Below, in pieces: positions 1 to 5,199 of a stretch of DNA of 5,234 nt. A program made the translations under genes and the position numbers. The notes under the pieces were generated by a model, which saw only the letters and a list, made by a program, of their open reading frames with translations, had not been told where the DNA came from and ran no database searches. Each line of letters opens with the position of its first letter. The first letter of the stretch is position 1. Origin of the DNA: an uncultured Lachnospiraceae bacterium. Its GTDB lineage: Bacteria; Bacillota; Clostridia; Lachnospirales; Lachnospiraceae. The stretch lies in contig CAMWNY010000219.1 in the NCBI GenBank assembly GCA_947175775.1, positions 1 through 5,234 of the forward strand, given 5' to 3'.

Positions 1-428
1 TCGTAATTTCGGCTTAAAAAAGCGTTGTACTGCCGAATGCCGCCTTCGGTCAGCAGAGGCGTTTTTGTATCAAAACAGACATAGTTTTTGCTTTCAAACA
101 AAAGGTCAAGTTTAAATTTTCGGGCATGTTTTAGAATTTCGGAAGTGATGGCATGTGTTTGGGATACATACAAAAGTTCTTTGGTGATACCGTTTTCGTC
201 GCAGTAAATATTTGTGCCGCATCCGCTGATAATTCCGTCAAATCCAATCTCCAAGAACCGTTCTTCCACATTCTGCATGCATCTGCCGGTATTAATAAAC
301 ATAATATGTCCATTGTCACGGGCTTTTTTGATTGCGTTTTTTGTTGAGGGCAGAATAGAGCCGTCCAGTTCTGATGTTAATGTGCCATCTATATCAAAAA
401 AGGCGATTTTTTGTTTCATTGTTGTCAT
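1..428 (-). CDS. HAD-IIB (Cof-type) phosphatase, N-terminal part, cut by window edge
   Basis: This is the first 142 codons of a HAD-superfamily hydrolase; the rest lies beyond the left edge. Motif I, FFDIDGT, is at residues 10-16, with nucleophile Asp12 and acid/base Asp14. Motif II is the Thr47 of INTGR (45-49). A GCGTNIY segment near residues 69-75 matches the conserved Asn-Gly-type turn of Cof proteins. Known members are cytoplasmic phosphatases of sugar phosphates, flavin precursors or pyridoxal phosphate; the substrate cannot be told here. Motifs III and IV (Lys and GD..ND) lie outside the window. The start at 428 is preferred because an AGAAAGGA ribosome binding site ends about 5 bases upstream; the Met at 419 is about 14 bases from it. 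No stop or frameshift occurs in the visible part. The family call is firm, the function unknown. Confidence 0.9.
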   Translation of the reverse strand, partial: MTTMKQKIAFFDIDGTLTSELDGSILPSTKNAIKKARDNGHIMFINTGRCMQNVEERFLEIGFDGIISGCGTNIYCDENGITKELLYVSQTHAITSEILKHARKFKLDLLFESKNYVCFDTKTPLLTEGGIRQYNAFLSRNY

Positions 429-599
429 ATATTCCTTTCTACTACAAATATAATTATGGTTAATATCTCTTACAATCGGTAAAAAATTATCTATCTTGTT
501 GCTTAAGTTGTTAGAATGTAGGTAGCATTTGGATATCTTCTCCTTTCCTGGACTTCGCGTCCGTTATTTAGTCTGATAACCAGCTCCTCATTTGCAGCG
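429..599. other. Gap between HAD gene and IS110 remnant
   Basis: Apart from the HAD ribosome binding site and putative promoter (429-475), I see nothing I can name here. There is a small GGAC/GTCC hairpin around 550-562. The stretch could include the decayed left end of the IS110 element, but no sequence feature shows this. Confidence 0.4.
447..475 (-). promoter_or_regulatory. Putative sigma-A promoter of the HAD phosphatase gene
   Basis: Read on the minus strand, a TTGTAA -35 box (470-475) is separated by 17 bases from a TATATT -10 box (447-452). Transcription would start near 440, giving a leader of roughly 12 bases that includes the ribosome binding site, which is short. The match is by eye only and the region is A+T-rich. 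Confidence 0.4.
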
Positions 600-1050
600 T
601 TTGTTTTATGCAGGTTGAATCTCCCCAGGTGCATTCATGTCACACCACAGTAGATTGAATTGGCAATGAGTAAAACTGGACTCTTCCATTGTAATAATCT
701 TATGGAGTGACATATTTACGAATGCGGTAGGTATCAATGTTATAAAAGGTAAAATAAGATTGCCCGCTATGCACTTGATAAGTGGCAAAATCTCAACCAT
801 CAACTTAAAAAGTTCACAGTTGATGGTTGAGATTGGTAATGTTTCACGCTTTACTCACAAAAGTACGATTACCGTTTTTGCTAATGTAGATTTCGGTGTT
901 AATGAATCCGCAACCTATGCGCAAAAAAGTGTTTCAATTTTAAACCACATCCCCAGATAAATCCGTATATCAGTTCTTGCATAAGAAACTTGCTCAAGGA
1001 AAAACTTTACGATTTTCAGACCAGCACGGGTGTGGTAGTTTTATTTTGAT
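600..1050 (+). pseudogene. Decayed IS110-family transposase remnant
   Basis: Pieces of an IS110-family transposase appear in order on the plus strand but in different frames. About 709-753 reads DIFTNAVGINVIKGK, like the ..VNP..IK.. stretch of the N-terminal DEDD domain. At 756-794 it reads KIARYALDKWQNL, the family's KIARYALD.W segment. At 823-930 it reads VEIGNVSRFTHKSTITVFAN then VDFGVNESATYAQKS, the C-terminal Tnp domain (AEIGD..RF, AG.DP, ESG.F). At 959-1009 it reads KSVYQFLHKKLAQGKTL, the C-terminal YQF..KK..GK segment. The stretches that normally separate these pieces are missing, including much of the middle and the region after QKS, so there are internal deletions as well as frameshifts and stops. 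Traces upstream of 700 are weak, so the left boundary is uncertain. No bridge-RNA region or element ends could be identified. It cannot encode an active recombinase. Confidence 0.75.
789..834. repeat. Perfect 17-bp inverted repeat with 12-base loop
   Basis: The arm AATCTCAACCATCAACT (789-805) is exactly repeated in inverted form at 818-834, with the loop TAAAAAGTTCAC between. It lies exactly where the two non-adjacent parts of the IS110 transposase have been joined: KIARYALDKWQNL enters the left arm and MVEIGNVSRF leaves the right arm. There is no T-run after either arm, so it is not a standard intrinsic terminator. It is best read as a scar of the rearrangement that deleted the middle of the transposase (inference). 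Confidence 0.9.
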
Positions 1051-1169
1051 ACTTAATTTTCAACCTGTATATATTTTCAATGTTCTTTCATTTAACCTTG
1101 AATTTTTACAGGCTAAATGAAACAGTTTATGTATTATATATTGTTATATACATTGCATGGTAAAATGTA

Positions 1170-1835
1170 TTACAAAAACAGCTTTTTCATATGTGAAAGC
1201 CGCGAATAAAATTGTGCAAAAAAGGTTTCCTCTGAGGAGTAGGGCTCTATATAGAAAAACTGTAAAAGCTGCATGGCTGTTTTTTTGATGTTTTCTTCAT
1301 CGCCCTGCGCGAGCAGTTGTTCATGCAGTTCTTTTAGAAAATAGTGCCAATCGGATATAAACTGCTGATTTTGTTTTAAATCGGGGGTGTCAATCCATTT
1401 GCTGACTTTAATTTTTGATTTCTGTTCGTTTGGGCACTCGTTTACCTGTAAGATATATGAAAAACTGTTATTTTCATACAGTCTGCCAAGTGGGAAAATG
1501 CGGCAGATTCCCGGTCTGTACGGGTGGATACTGCAACGGTGGCTGTCATTTAAAAAGATGCATGGTCTGTTGGGCATTTCCGTCATTTTTAAGTTGGGGA
1601 GAATCAGCCCGTCAACGATATTCAGTTCAATATGACGGTCAAGCATTGTCTCAAACGGAAGGTTCATGTAATTGGAAATTCTGTAAAAATCGAGTGGGTC
1701 AAGCACAATGGAGCTTCCCATATCATGGCAGCATGCGCTGCAGTCCTTGCAGCCGTTACAGTCAGCCTTTACCATATCGTTTAGTAAATAGCGTTTGCCG
1801 TCAGAAATTTCATTTAAATCACAGTCTCGACGCAT
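1170..1835 (-). CDS. YkgJ/UPF0153-type CxxCxxCC iron/zinc-chelating protein
   Basis: A 221-residue protein of the family annotated as zinc/iron-chelating domain or Fe-S oxidoreductase (PF03692-like). Near the N-terminus is C26-x2-C29-x2-C32-x2-C35-C36, the family's CxxCxxCC signature with one extra upstream Cys. It is followed by MGSSIVLDPLDFYRI, typical of the clostridial branch. Further on are RPC92, C101, the RPGIC111R turn and FPLGR, then C134, enough to bind one or more metal centres. The C-terminal third is helical and has no recognised domain. The start at 1835 is chosen because AGGAGG (1845-1850) sits 9 bases upstream; in-frame upstream starts at 1853 (ATG) and 1856 (TTG) would precede or overlap that site. 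The biochemical role of the family is not established. It is probably monocistronic: its neighbours are decayed plus-strand sequences. Confidence 0.9.
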   Translation of the reverse strand: MRRDCDLNEISDGKRYLLNDMVKADCNGCKDCSACCHDMGSSIVLDPLDFYRISNYMNLPFETMLDRHIELNIVDGLILPNLKMTEMPNRPCIFLNDSHRCSIHPYRPGICRIFPLGRLYENNSFSYILQVNECPNEQKSKIKVSKWIDTPDLKQNQQFISDWHYFLKELHEQLLAQGDEENIKKTAMQLLQFFYIEPYSSEETFFAQFYSRLSHMKKLFL

Positions 1836-1844
1836 TTTATATGT

Positions 1845-1850
1845 CCTCCT
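1845..1850 (-). promoter_or_regulatory. Ribosome binding site deciding the YkgJ-type start
   Basis: Perfect AGGAGG on the minus strand, 9 bases before the ATG at 1835. It rules against the longer start codons at 1853 and 1856. Confidence 0.85.
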
Positions 1851-1870
1851 CATCAAAAGTAACCGAATAT

Positions 1871-1899
1871 ACTATACACCATAATGCATGATTTTGCAA
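1871..1899 (-). promoter_or_regulatory. Putative promoter of the YkgJ-type gene
   Basis: Minus-strand TTGCAA (1894-1899), a 17-base spacer, then TATAGT (1871-1876). The expected start near 1864 leaves a leader of about 30 bases carrying the AGGAGG site. The position and spacing are good, the -35 only fair. Confidence 0.55.
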
Positions 1900-1906
1900 A
1901 GAATAG

Positions 1907-2257
1907 CAAGAATGGATTTTAGAACAGATTTATCATAAGCTGTTTAGCAATCCGTTTCTTCGCATTTTTGCAAGCGGCTGTTTTATTATGGCAATGAAAC
2001 TTTTGGCTGCTTGTTTGGAACAATTATGGGATTTTTCCCGCAACTTTGCCCGGCAATCGTATGAACAGTGTTTTTTGTGGTGTGATAAACTTGTCCGATT
2101 ACGTTGCTTTTGATTCGTTTTGAGCTTTTCGGATACGGTGGCATGCCTTATTGTCTGCTGTCCGTTGCGTTTGGTTATATGCTTTCAGGGGTGTCAGACT
2201 GTATCAAAGTTAGAGAATCACGTATTCGAAGTATAAACGAATTATATAAGTCAAAAG
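1907..2257 (+). pseudogene. Decayed C-terminal part of a ClC-family chloride channel/transporter
   Basis: The plus strand reads as ClC C-terminal sequence once frames are stitched together. About 1916-2004 encodes ILEQIYHKLF then SNPFLRIFASGCFIMAMKLL. After a jump, 2014-2058 encodes FGTIMGFFPQLCPAI. Then 2061-2090 encodes MNSVFCGVIN in another frame. From 2092, CPITLLLIRFELFGYGGMPY leads on to LLSVAFGYMLSG in the earlier frame. Last, 2199-2237 encodes LYQS*RITYSKYK, with a TAG in place of the usual SQKI glutamine. These follow the family order ..G..FG...G, FCGVTNCPIT.LL..ELF, YMLSGYYGLY.SQKI.YSK. The segment normally lying between MKLL and FGTIMG, including the GGEIVPSFF-type region, is deleted, and nothing upstream of 1907 is recognisable. 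A dead fragment; about four frameshifts plus a deletion make sequencing error an unlikely explanation. Confidence 0.82.
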
Positions 2258-2280
2258 GTACAGAAGCCCCCTGTTATGTT

Positions 2281-3183
2281 TCAGGTACAAAACACATTTT
2301 TAAAGGCACGATATGTTTTTTGTAAGCCTTCAGAAAATGGGGTATACTGCATTCCAAGCATATGAATGCTTTTTTCATTAGTGTAAAGCTGTGTTTCAGC
2401 TGATGTCAGCGGGAACGGAAGCGGTATATTTTGCGCAAGAGCCTCCGGTACGGTCATTTTCAGTTCCGTAACGGGTACGTCAATCACCTGCTTAAGTTCT
2501 TCATAAAAACTGTTATAGTCGGATATGATGTCATTGCAGATATTAAATGTGTTTTGATAGGCGTTTTCATTTAATAAACAGTTCAGAATGGCATTTGCCA
2601 CATCTTTTACATACACAAATTGAAATTTTCCCTCTGCGTTTGTGATATGCGGTAGAATATGATTTTGGACAGCAAGCTGAATGTAGACAGATTCCCTCGG
2701 GGCATAATTGAATGGTCCATATATAATGGAAGGACGCAAAATCGTATAGTGCATTTCTTTTTGGAGGCATTCAGCGCATAGTTCCTGTTCTAAAAGAACT
2801 TTTCCGCGGATATAATCGCCGGCGCTGTCAGAACGGAAATTGGTTTCAAGCGGTGCCTGTTCGTCCTTTTTTGGCTGTGTGTTGTGTTGGTAAACATCAA
2901 CTGTGCTGATCAAAATATATTGCTTTGCTTTTTTAGCGATATTTCTCAATACTGTGGAAATATCGTGTGCCTCATATGCGCAAAAATCAATAATGGCATC
3001 ATAATCGTCCGCGATTTGCTGCCAAAGGGAGGCGTTTTTTCGATCTCCTTTTATTTGTTGCACACCAAATTCTTCCACGGAATATGTGCCGCGGTTGACT
3101 ACCGTAATATCATGCAGTTTCGCAGCCTGAATTAAAAATACGCGTCCTAAAAAGTAACTTCCGCCGATTACAAGTATTTTCAT
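2281..3183 (-). CDS. NAD(P)-dependent epimerase/dehydratase-like extended SDR
   Basis: A 300-residue cytoplasmic protein with a Rossmann fold. The dinucleotide-binding loop is VIGGSYFLG (5-13), a GGTxFLG-type variant of GxxGxxG. VNRG (29-32) follows strand 2, its Arg hinting at NADP use, and GDR is at 46-48. The strand-4 segment ILISTVDVY (90-98) supplies the Ser/Thr, and the catalytic pair is Y124-x3-K128 in DYIRGK. RPSIIYGP (150-157) is the usual SDR segment, and FVYVKDVANAIL further on is the conserved substrate-domain turn. The overall pattern (GG.xFLG, NRG, GDR, DAIIDFCAY) resembles the CSP41-like nucleoside-sugar epimerase group. The substrate is unknown and no sugar-pathway genes are adjacent. 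The ATG at 3183 is preceded by GGAGG 6 bases upstream. It ends just beside the decayed ClC fragment. Confidence 0.92.
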   Translation of the reverse strand: MKILVIGGSYFLGRVFLIQAAKLHDITVVNRGTYSVEEFGVQQIKGDRKNASLWQQIADDYDAIIDFCAYEAHDISTVLRNIAKKAKQYILISTVDVYQHNTQPKKDEQAPLETNFRSDSAGDYIRGKVLLEQELCAECLQKEMHYTILRPSIIYGPFNYAPRESVYIQLAVQNHILPHITNAEGKFQFVYVKDVANAILNCLLNENAYQNTFNICNDIISDYNSFYEELKQVIDVPVTELKMTVPEALAQNIPLPFPLTSAETQLYTNEKSIHMLGMQYTPFSEGLQKTYRAFKNVFCT

Positions 3184-3189
3184 AGTAAT

Positions 3190-3206
3190 CCTCCATTCTG
3201 ATTATA
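3190..3206 (-). promoter_or_regulatory. Ribosome binding site and possible -10 box of the SDR gene
   Basis: GGAGG at 3190-3194 lies 6 bases before the ATG and is convincing. A perfect TATAAT occurs on the minus strand at 3201-3206, but it has no good -35 at 16-18 bases and would give a leader of only about 12-14 bases. The real promoter may lie further up. Confidence 0.45.
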
Positions 3207-3383
3207 GCCAGTAAGTTGAAACACGATATGTGTTTACCCATAAGAAGTCAGGTCATTTGTAGGCAAGTTATGTGATTGCATAAATATAATATATGTAGTT
3301 TTTATCATTGTAATAGACATTAATTGACCATAAAATCTTTTACTATTAAATTTTACACAATTGATTCTTATCAAATTAATGAT

Positions 3384-3399
3384 ACGAACAAATGTTCGT
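3384..3399. promoter_or_regulatory. LexA (SOS) operator-like palindrome
   Basis: ACGAACAAATGTTCGT is a perfect dyad with 7-base arms and a 2-base centre. It fits the Gram-positive LexA/DinR consensus CGAACRNRYGTTYC at 13 of 14 positions. No known SOS gene is next to it. The SDR start is about 200 bases away on the minus strand, and nothing firm lies on the plus side. Confidence 0.65.
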
Positions 3400-3416
3400 T
3401 AAAGATACATTTCGCG

Positions 3417-3433
3417 AATAGTTATTAACTATT
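3417..3433. repeat. Perfect 17-base palindrome
   Basis: AATAGTTATTAACTATT has 8-base arms around a single central T. It lies 17 bases from the LexA-like box and overlaps TTCGCGAA (3411-3418). It could be an operator, or a weak A+T-only hairpin followed by TTT on the plus strand. Confidence 0.6.
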
Positions 3434-3462
3434 TTTATATTTTCACGGTTCAGTTATATAAA

Positions 3463-3490
3463 TTGACCAAATTAGTCACTGTTTTATAAA
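3463..3490 (+). promoter_or_regulatory. Plus-strand promoter-like sequence
   Basis: TTGACC (3463-3468), a 16-base spacer, then TATAAA (3485-3490). It is a good sigma-A match, but such matches arise easily in A+T-rich DNA. It points towards the 3' end of the MATE gene and would make an antisense or small transcript. Confidence 0.35.
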
Positions 3491-3585
3491 AGAATTATCC
3501 TTAACCGTAATTTTTTTATACCTTTATACCTCTCTATTTAATACAATTGTAGCTTTTTTATTGTAATAGATACAATTAATCAGCT

Positions 3586-3717
3586 ATGAAAACAATTATG
3601 AGCGACAAAAAAGCTTTCTTTTTTATAACCGTGATTTTTTCATTTCTTATTTTACCGCTCGTAAAACGCATTATCCGACAATATTTTGTAACCAAACGCC
3701 CTTCTTTACTAAAATAA
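3586..3717 (+). CDS. Possible small hydrophobic peptide, 43 residues (doubtful)
   Basis: The reading frame begins MKTIMSDKK, continues with one hydrophobic stretch (about residues 11-26, AFFFITVIFSFLILPL) and ends in a basic tail with KR, R and K residues. That is the layout of small membrane peptides such as type I toxins. A promoter-like sequence lies about 95 bases upstream. Against it, neither ATG (3586 or 3598) has a ribosome binding site, and its last 47 bases lie antisense to the MATE coding region. It matches nothing I recognise. It is listed only because the surrounding gap has no other candidate. Confidence 0.15.
   Translation: MKTIMSDKKAFFFITVIFSFLILPLVKRIIRQYFVTKRPSLLK
3607..3624 (-). 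terminator. Weak candidate terminator of the MATE gene
   Basis: A 7-bp A/T-rich stem (AAAAAAG/CTTTTTT) with a 4-base loop lies about 50 bases past the MATE stop on the minus strand. The T-run is part of the stem and there is only one G-C pair, so this is a poor intrinsic terminator. Confidence 0.22.
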
Positions 3718-5071
3718 ATCCAATCACACATTTGATGAAGTCAGCAAGCTGCACTAGTATATATACACCAATAACCGGTATTGTTGTAAAACGGCTGAGT
3801 ACAAAGGCAATTGATACGCTTACGCACCATATAAACACACTGTCAAACAAAAAGGTGATAATCGTCTTTCCACCGGAGCGCAATGTAAAATACGTAGCAT
3901 GCAGAAATGCATTCTGTGGCATAAACAGTGCTGTCGCCATAATAAAGTATTTTCCGAGCTGTTTTGCGTCTGCGTCAATTTTATAAAGATTGGGAAAGGC
4001 AGGAGCCATCAACAGCATGACTGCCGCAACAAGTGTACAACAGAATACCGAAAATGCAATCATTTTATTGTCGGTATCCCGTGCCTCCTTCATTTTGCCT
4101 GCACCTAAAAGCTGTCCTACAATAATTGCAACCGAATCGCCGAGCGCGATAAATACAATATTGAATACATTGTTAATTGTATTAGACACATTGAGTCCGG
4201 CAACGACACTGTATCCTCTAATGGAATAACACTGTGTCAGCATAGCCATACCTGCTGCCCAAAGCGTTTCATTGAATAAAAGCGGACTTCCCTTGATCAT
4301 AATCTTTTGGATTAGAGCACGTGGTACACATAATGTTTTGTACATTCCTTCTATATAAGAGTATTCTTTTTTCTTTCTATGGACCTGAATAACAATAATC
4401 AGCATTTCCACATATCTTGATAATACCGTGGCAATTGCCGCACCCGCAACACCAAGCGCCGGAAAGCCAAATTTTCCGTAAATCAGCAGATAGTTGAATG
4501 TAAGATTTACAAATACTGCAACAATTCCTGATTTCATCGGAAGAAGGGTCTGTCCGCACTCCCTTAATGTACTGGAATAAACCTGAACCATTGCAAAGGC
4601 AGGAAGTCCAATTAATATAATTTTCAAGTACAGCATTCCGTATGACAGTGTGGCATTGATGCTTTCTGCCGAGCCTTCTCCTTTTAAATATGCGCTGATT
4701 AACGGCTCTCCCGCAGCCAAAAGGAGGATACATGTAAGAAATGTAATTACGGCAACCATCCATATTTTAAAACGCATGGTTTGACGTACGCCTTCATGAT
4801 TTCCCTGCCCGTAAAACTGCGCCGTAAAAATGCCCGCTCCAGATACACCACCGAACACACACAGATTGTATACAAAAATAAGCTGATTTACAATGGCAAC
4901 GCCCGACATCTGTTCCGTGCCAGTCTGTCCAATCATGATATTGTCTAAAAGGCTCACAAAGTTTGTAATACCGTTTTGGATCATAATCGGCACTGCAATT
5001 AAAAGAACCATTTTATAAAAATCTTTGTTTCCGATAAATTTTGAAAGAAATTTCTTTGTCTGCTGTAACAT
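3671..5071 (-). CDS. MATE-family efflux transporter
   Basis: A 466-residue integral membrane protein, the normal length for a MATE (multidrug and toxic compound extrusion) transporter, with about 12 hydrophobic helices in two halves. Family marks near the N-terminus are VSLLDNIMIGQTGTEQMSGV (39-58) with Asp43, then FGGVSGAGIFTAQFYGQGN (73-91). Similar features recur in the second half: VSNTINNVFNIVFIALGDS and IVGQLLGAGK, equivalent to the first-half AQFYGQGN. Members export cationic drugs, dyes or metabolites using a Na+ or H+ gradient; the substrate is not predictable. The start at 5071 is chosen because GAGGTG (5077-5082) sits 5 bases upstream; an in-frame ATG at 5092 has no ribosome binding site and precedes it. 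The gene stands alone, with a terminator upstream and no adjacent regulator inside the window. Confidence 0.95.
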   Translation of the reverse strand: MLQQTKKFLSKFIGNKDFYKMVLLIAVPIMIQNGITNFVSLLDNIMIGQTGTEQMSGVAIVNQLIFVYNLCVFGGVSGAGIFTAQFYGQGNHEGVRQTMRFKIWMVAVITFLTCILLLAAGEPLISAYLKGEGSAESINATLSYGMLYLKIILIGLPAFAMVQVYSSTLRECGQTLLPMKSGIVAVFVNLTFNYLLIYGKFGFPALGVAGAAIATVLSRYVEMLIIVIQVHRKKKEYSYIEGMYKTLCVPRALIQKIMIKGSPLLFNETLWAAGMAMLTQCYSIRGYSVVAGLNVSNTINNVFNIVFIALGDSVAIIVGQLLGAGKMKEARDTDNKMIAFSVFCCTLVAAVMLLMAPAFPNLYKIDADAKQLGKYFIMATALFMPQNAFLHATYFTLRSGGKTIITFLFDSVFIWCVSVSIAFVLSRFTTIPVIGVYILVQLADFIKCVIGFILVKKGVWLQNIVG

Positions 5072-5076
5072 AACTG

Positions 5077-5082
5077 CACCTC
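5077..5082 (-). promoter_or_regulatory. Ribosome binding site deciding the MATE start
   Basis: GAGGTG on the minus strand, 5 bases before the ATG at 5071. It supports that start over the ATG at 5092. Confidence 0.75.
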
Positions 5083-5109
5083 TTCTTCTCATTTATGAAC
5101 GTATTATCT

Positions 5110-5118
5110 ACTATAACA
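5110..5118 (-). promoter_or_regulatory. Putative extended -10 promoter of the MATE gene
   Basis: TGTTATAGT on the minus strand is a TGn extended -10 with a 5-of-6 match to TATAAT. No good -35 is seen, which extended -10 promoters tolerate. The predicted start near 5103 gives a leader of about 32 bases. Confidence 0.5.
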
Positions 5119-5141
5119 TTTTATATTCATAAAATCCACAA

Positions 5142-5187
5142 AAAAGAGCAGATTTTTATGAAATGATTTCATAAAACCTGCCCTTTT
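5142..5187 (-). terminator. Intrinsic (probably bidirectional) terminator
   Basis: A long imperfect hairpin. The outer stem AAAAG/CTTTT is followed by a mismatch, then GCAG/CTGC, another mismatch, then a long A/T stem around ATGAAAT/ATTTCAT. On the minus strand it lies 13 bases past the stop of the upstream Cys-rich gene and runs into CTCTTTTTTG. On the plus strand it runs into CTTTTACTTTTG. It separates the MATE gene from the upstream gene. Confidence 0.85.
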
Positions 5188-5199
5188 ACTTTTGTAAGG

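Larger units (their letters stand above)
3207..3670. other. A+T-rich intergenic region with palindromes, no convincing gene
   Basis: About 460 bases between the SDR gene and the end of the MATE gene. No reading frame with a ribosome binding site was found on either strand. It contains a LexA-type operator, a 17-base perfect palindrome, TTCGCGAA, the short palindrome TACAATTGTA (3542-3551), two copies of AATTGACCA (3322-3330 and 3461-3469) and two similar A+T-rich stretches beginning with ATTGTAATAGA (near 3307 and 3560). This density of dyads suggests regulation rather than a lost gene, but what is regulated is unclear. Confidence 0.6.

Noticed and set aside
606..803. A 65-codon minus-strand reading frame
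   Set aside because: It lies antisense to the IS110 remnant, has no ribosome binding site and matches no family I recognise.
1086..1122. Hairpin TTTCATTTA/TAAATGAAA with an inner CCT/AGG pair, downstream of the YkgJ-type gene
   Set aside because: There is no T-run after the stem on either strand and it is A/T-rich, so I do not call it a terminator. It might belong to the decayed IS110 end.
1148..1170. 7-bp stem ATACATT/AATGTAT overlapping the YkgJ-type stop codon
   Set aside because: A/T-only stem, 9-base loop, no following T-run; likely chance.
1415..1891. A 158-codon plus-strand reading frame
   Set aside because: It is the antisense shadow of the YkgJ-type gene. That gene has the ribosome binding site and the family motifs.
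2104..2325. A 73-codon plus-strand frame that could be called a small protein
   Set aside because: Its first 30 or so residues are the ClC C-terminal motif, it begins at a TTG without a ribosome binding site, and it runs on out of frame into the 3' end of the SDR gene. It is part of the pseudogene.
3541..3590. Repeated TACAAT/ATTGTA words that could suggest iterons or a repeat array
   Set aside because: The copies are short, irregularly spaced and of low complexity; no regular array or origin features are present.
3650..3666. 6-bp stem TTTTAC/GTAAAA just past the MATE stop
   Set aside because: Too weak and not followed by a T-run on the minus strand.
4377..4763. A 128-codon minus-strand reading frame
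   Set aside because: It is another frame inside the MATE gene, with no start signal and implausible composition.
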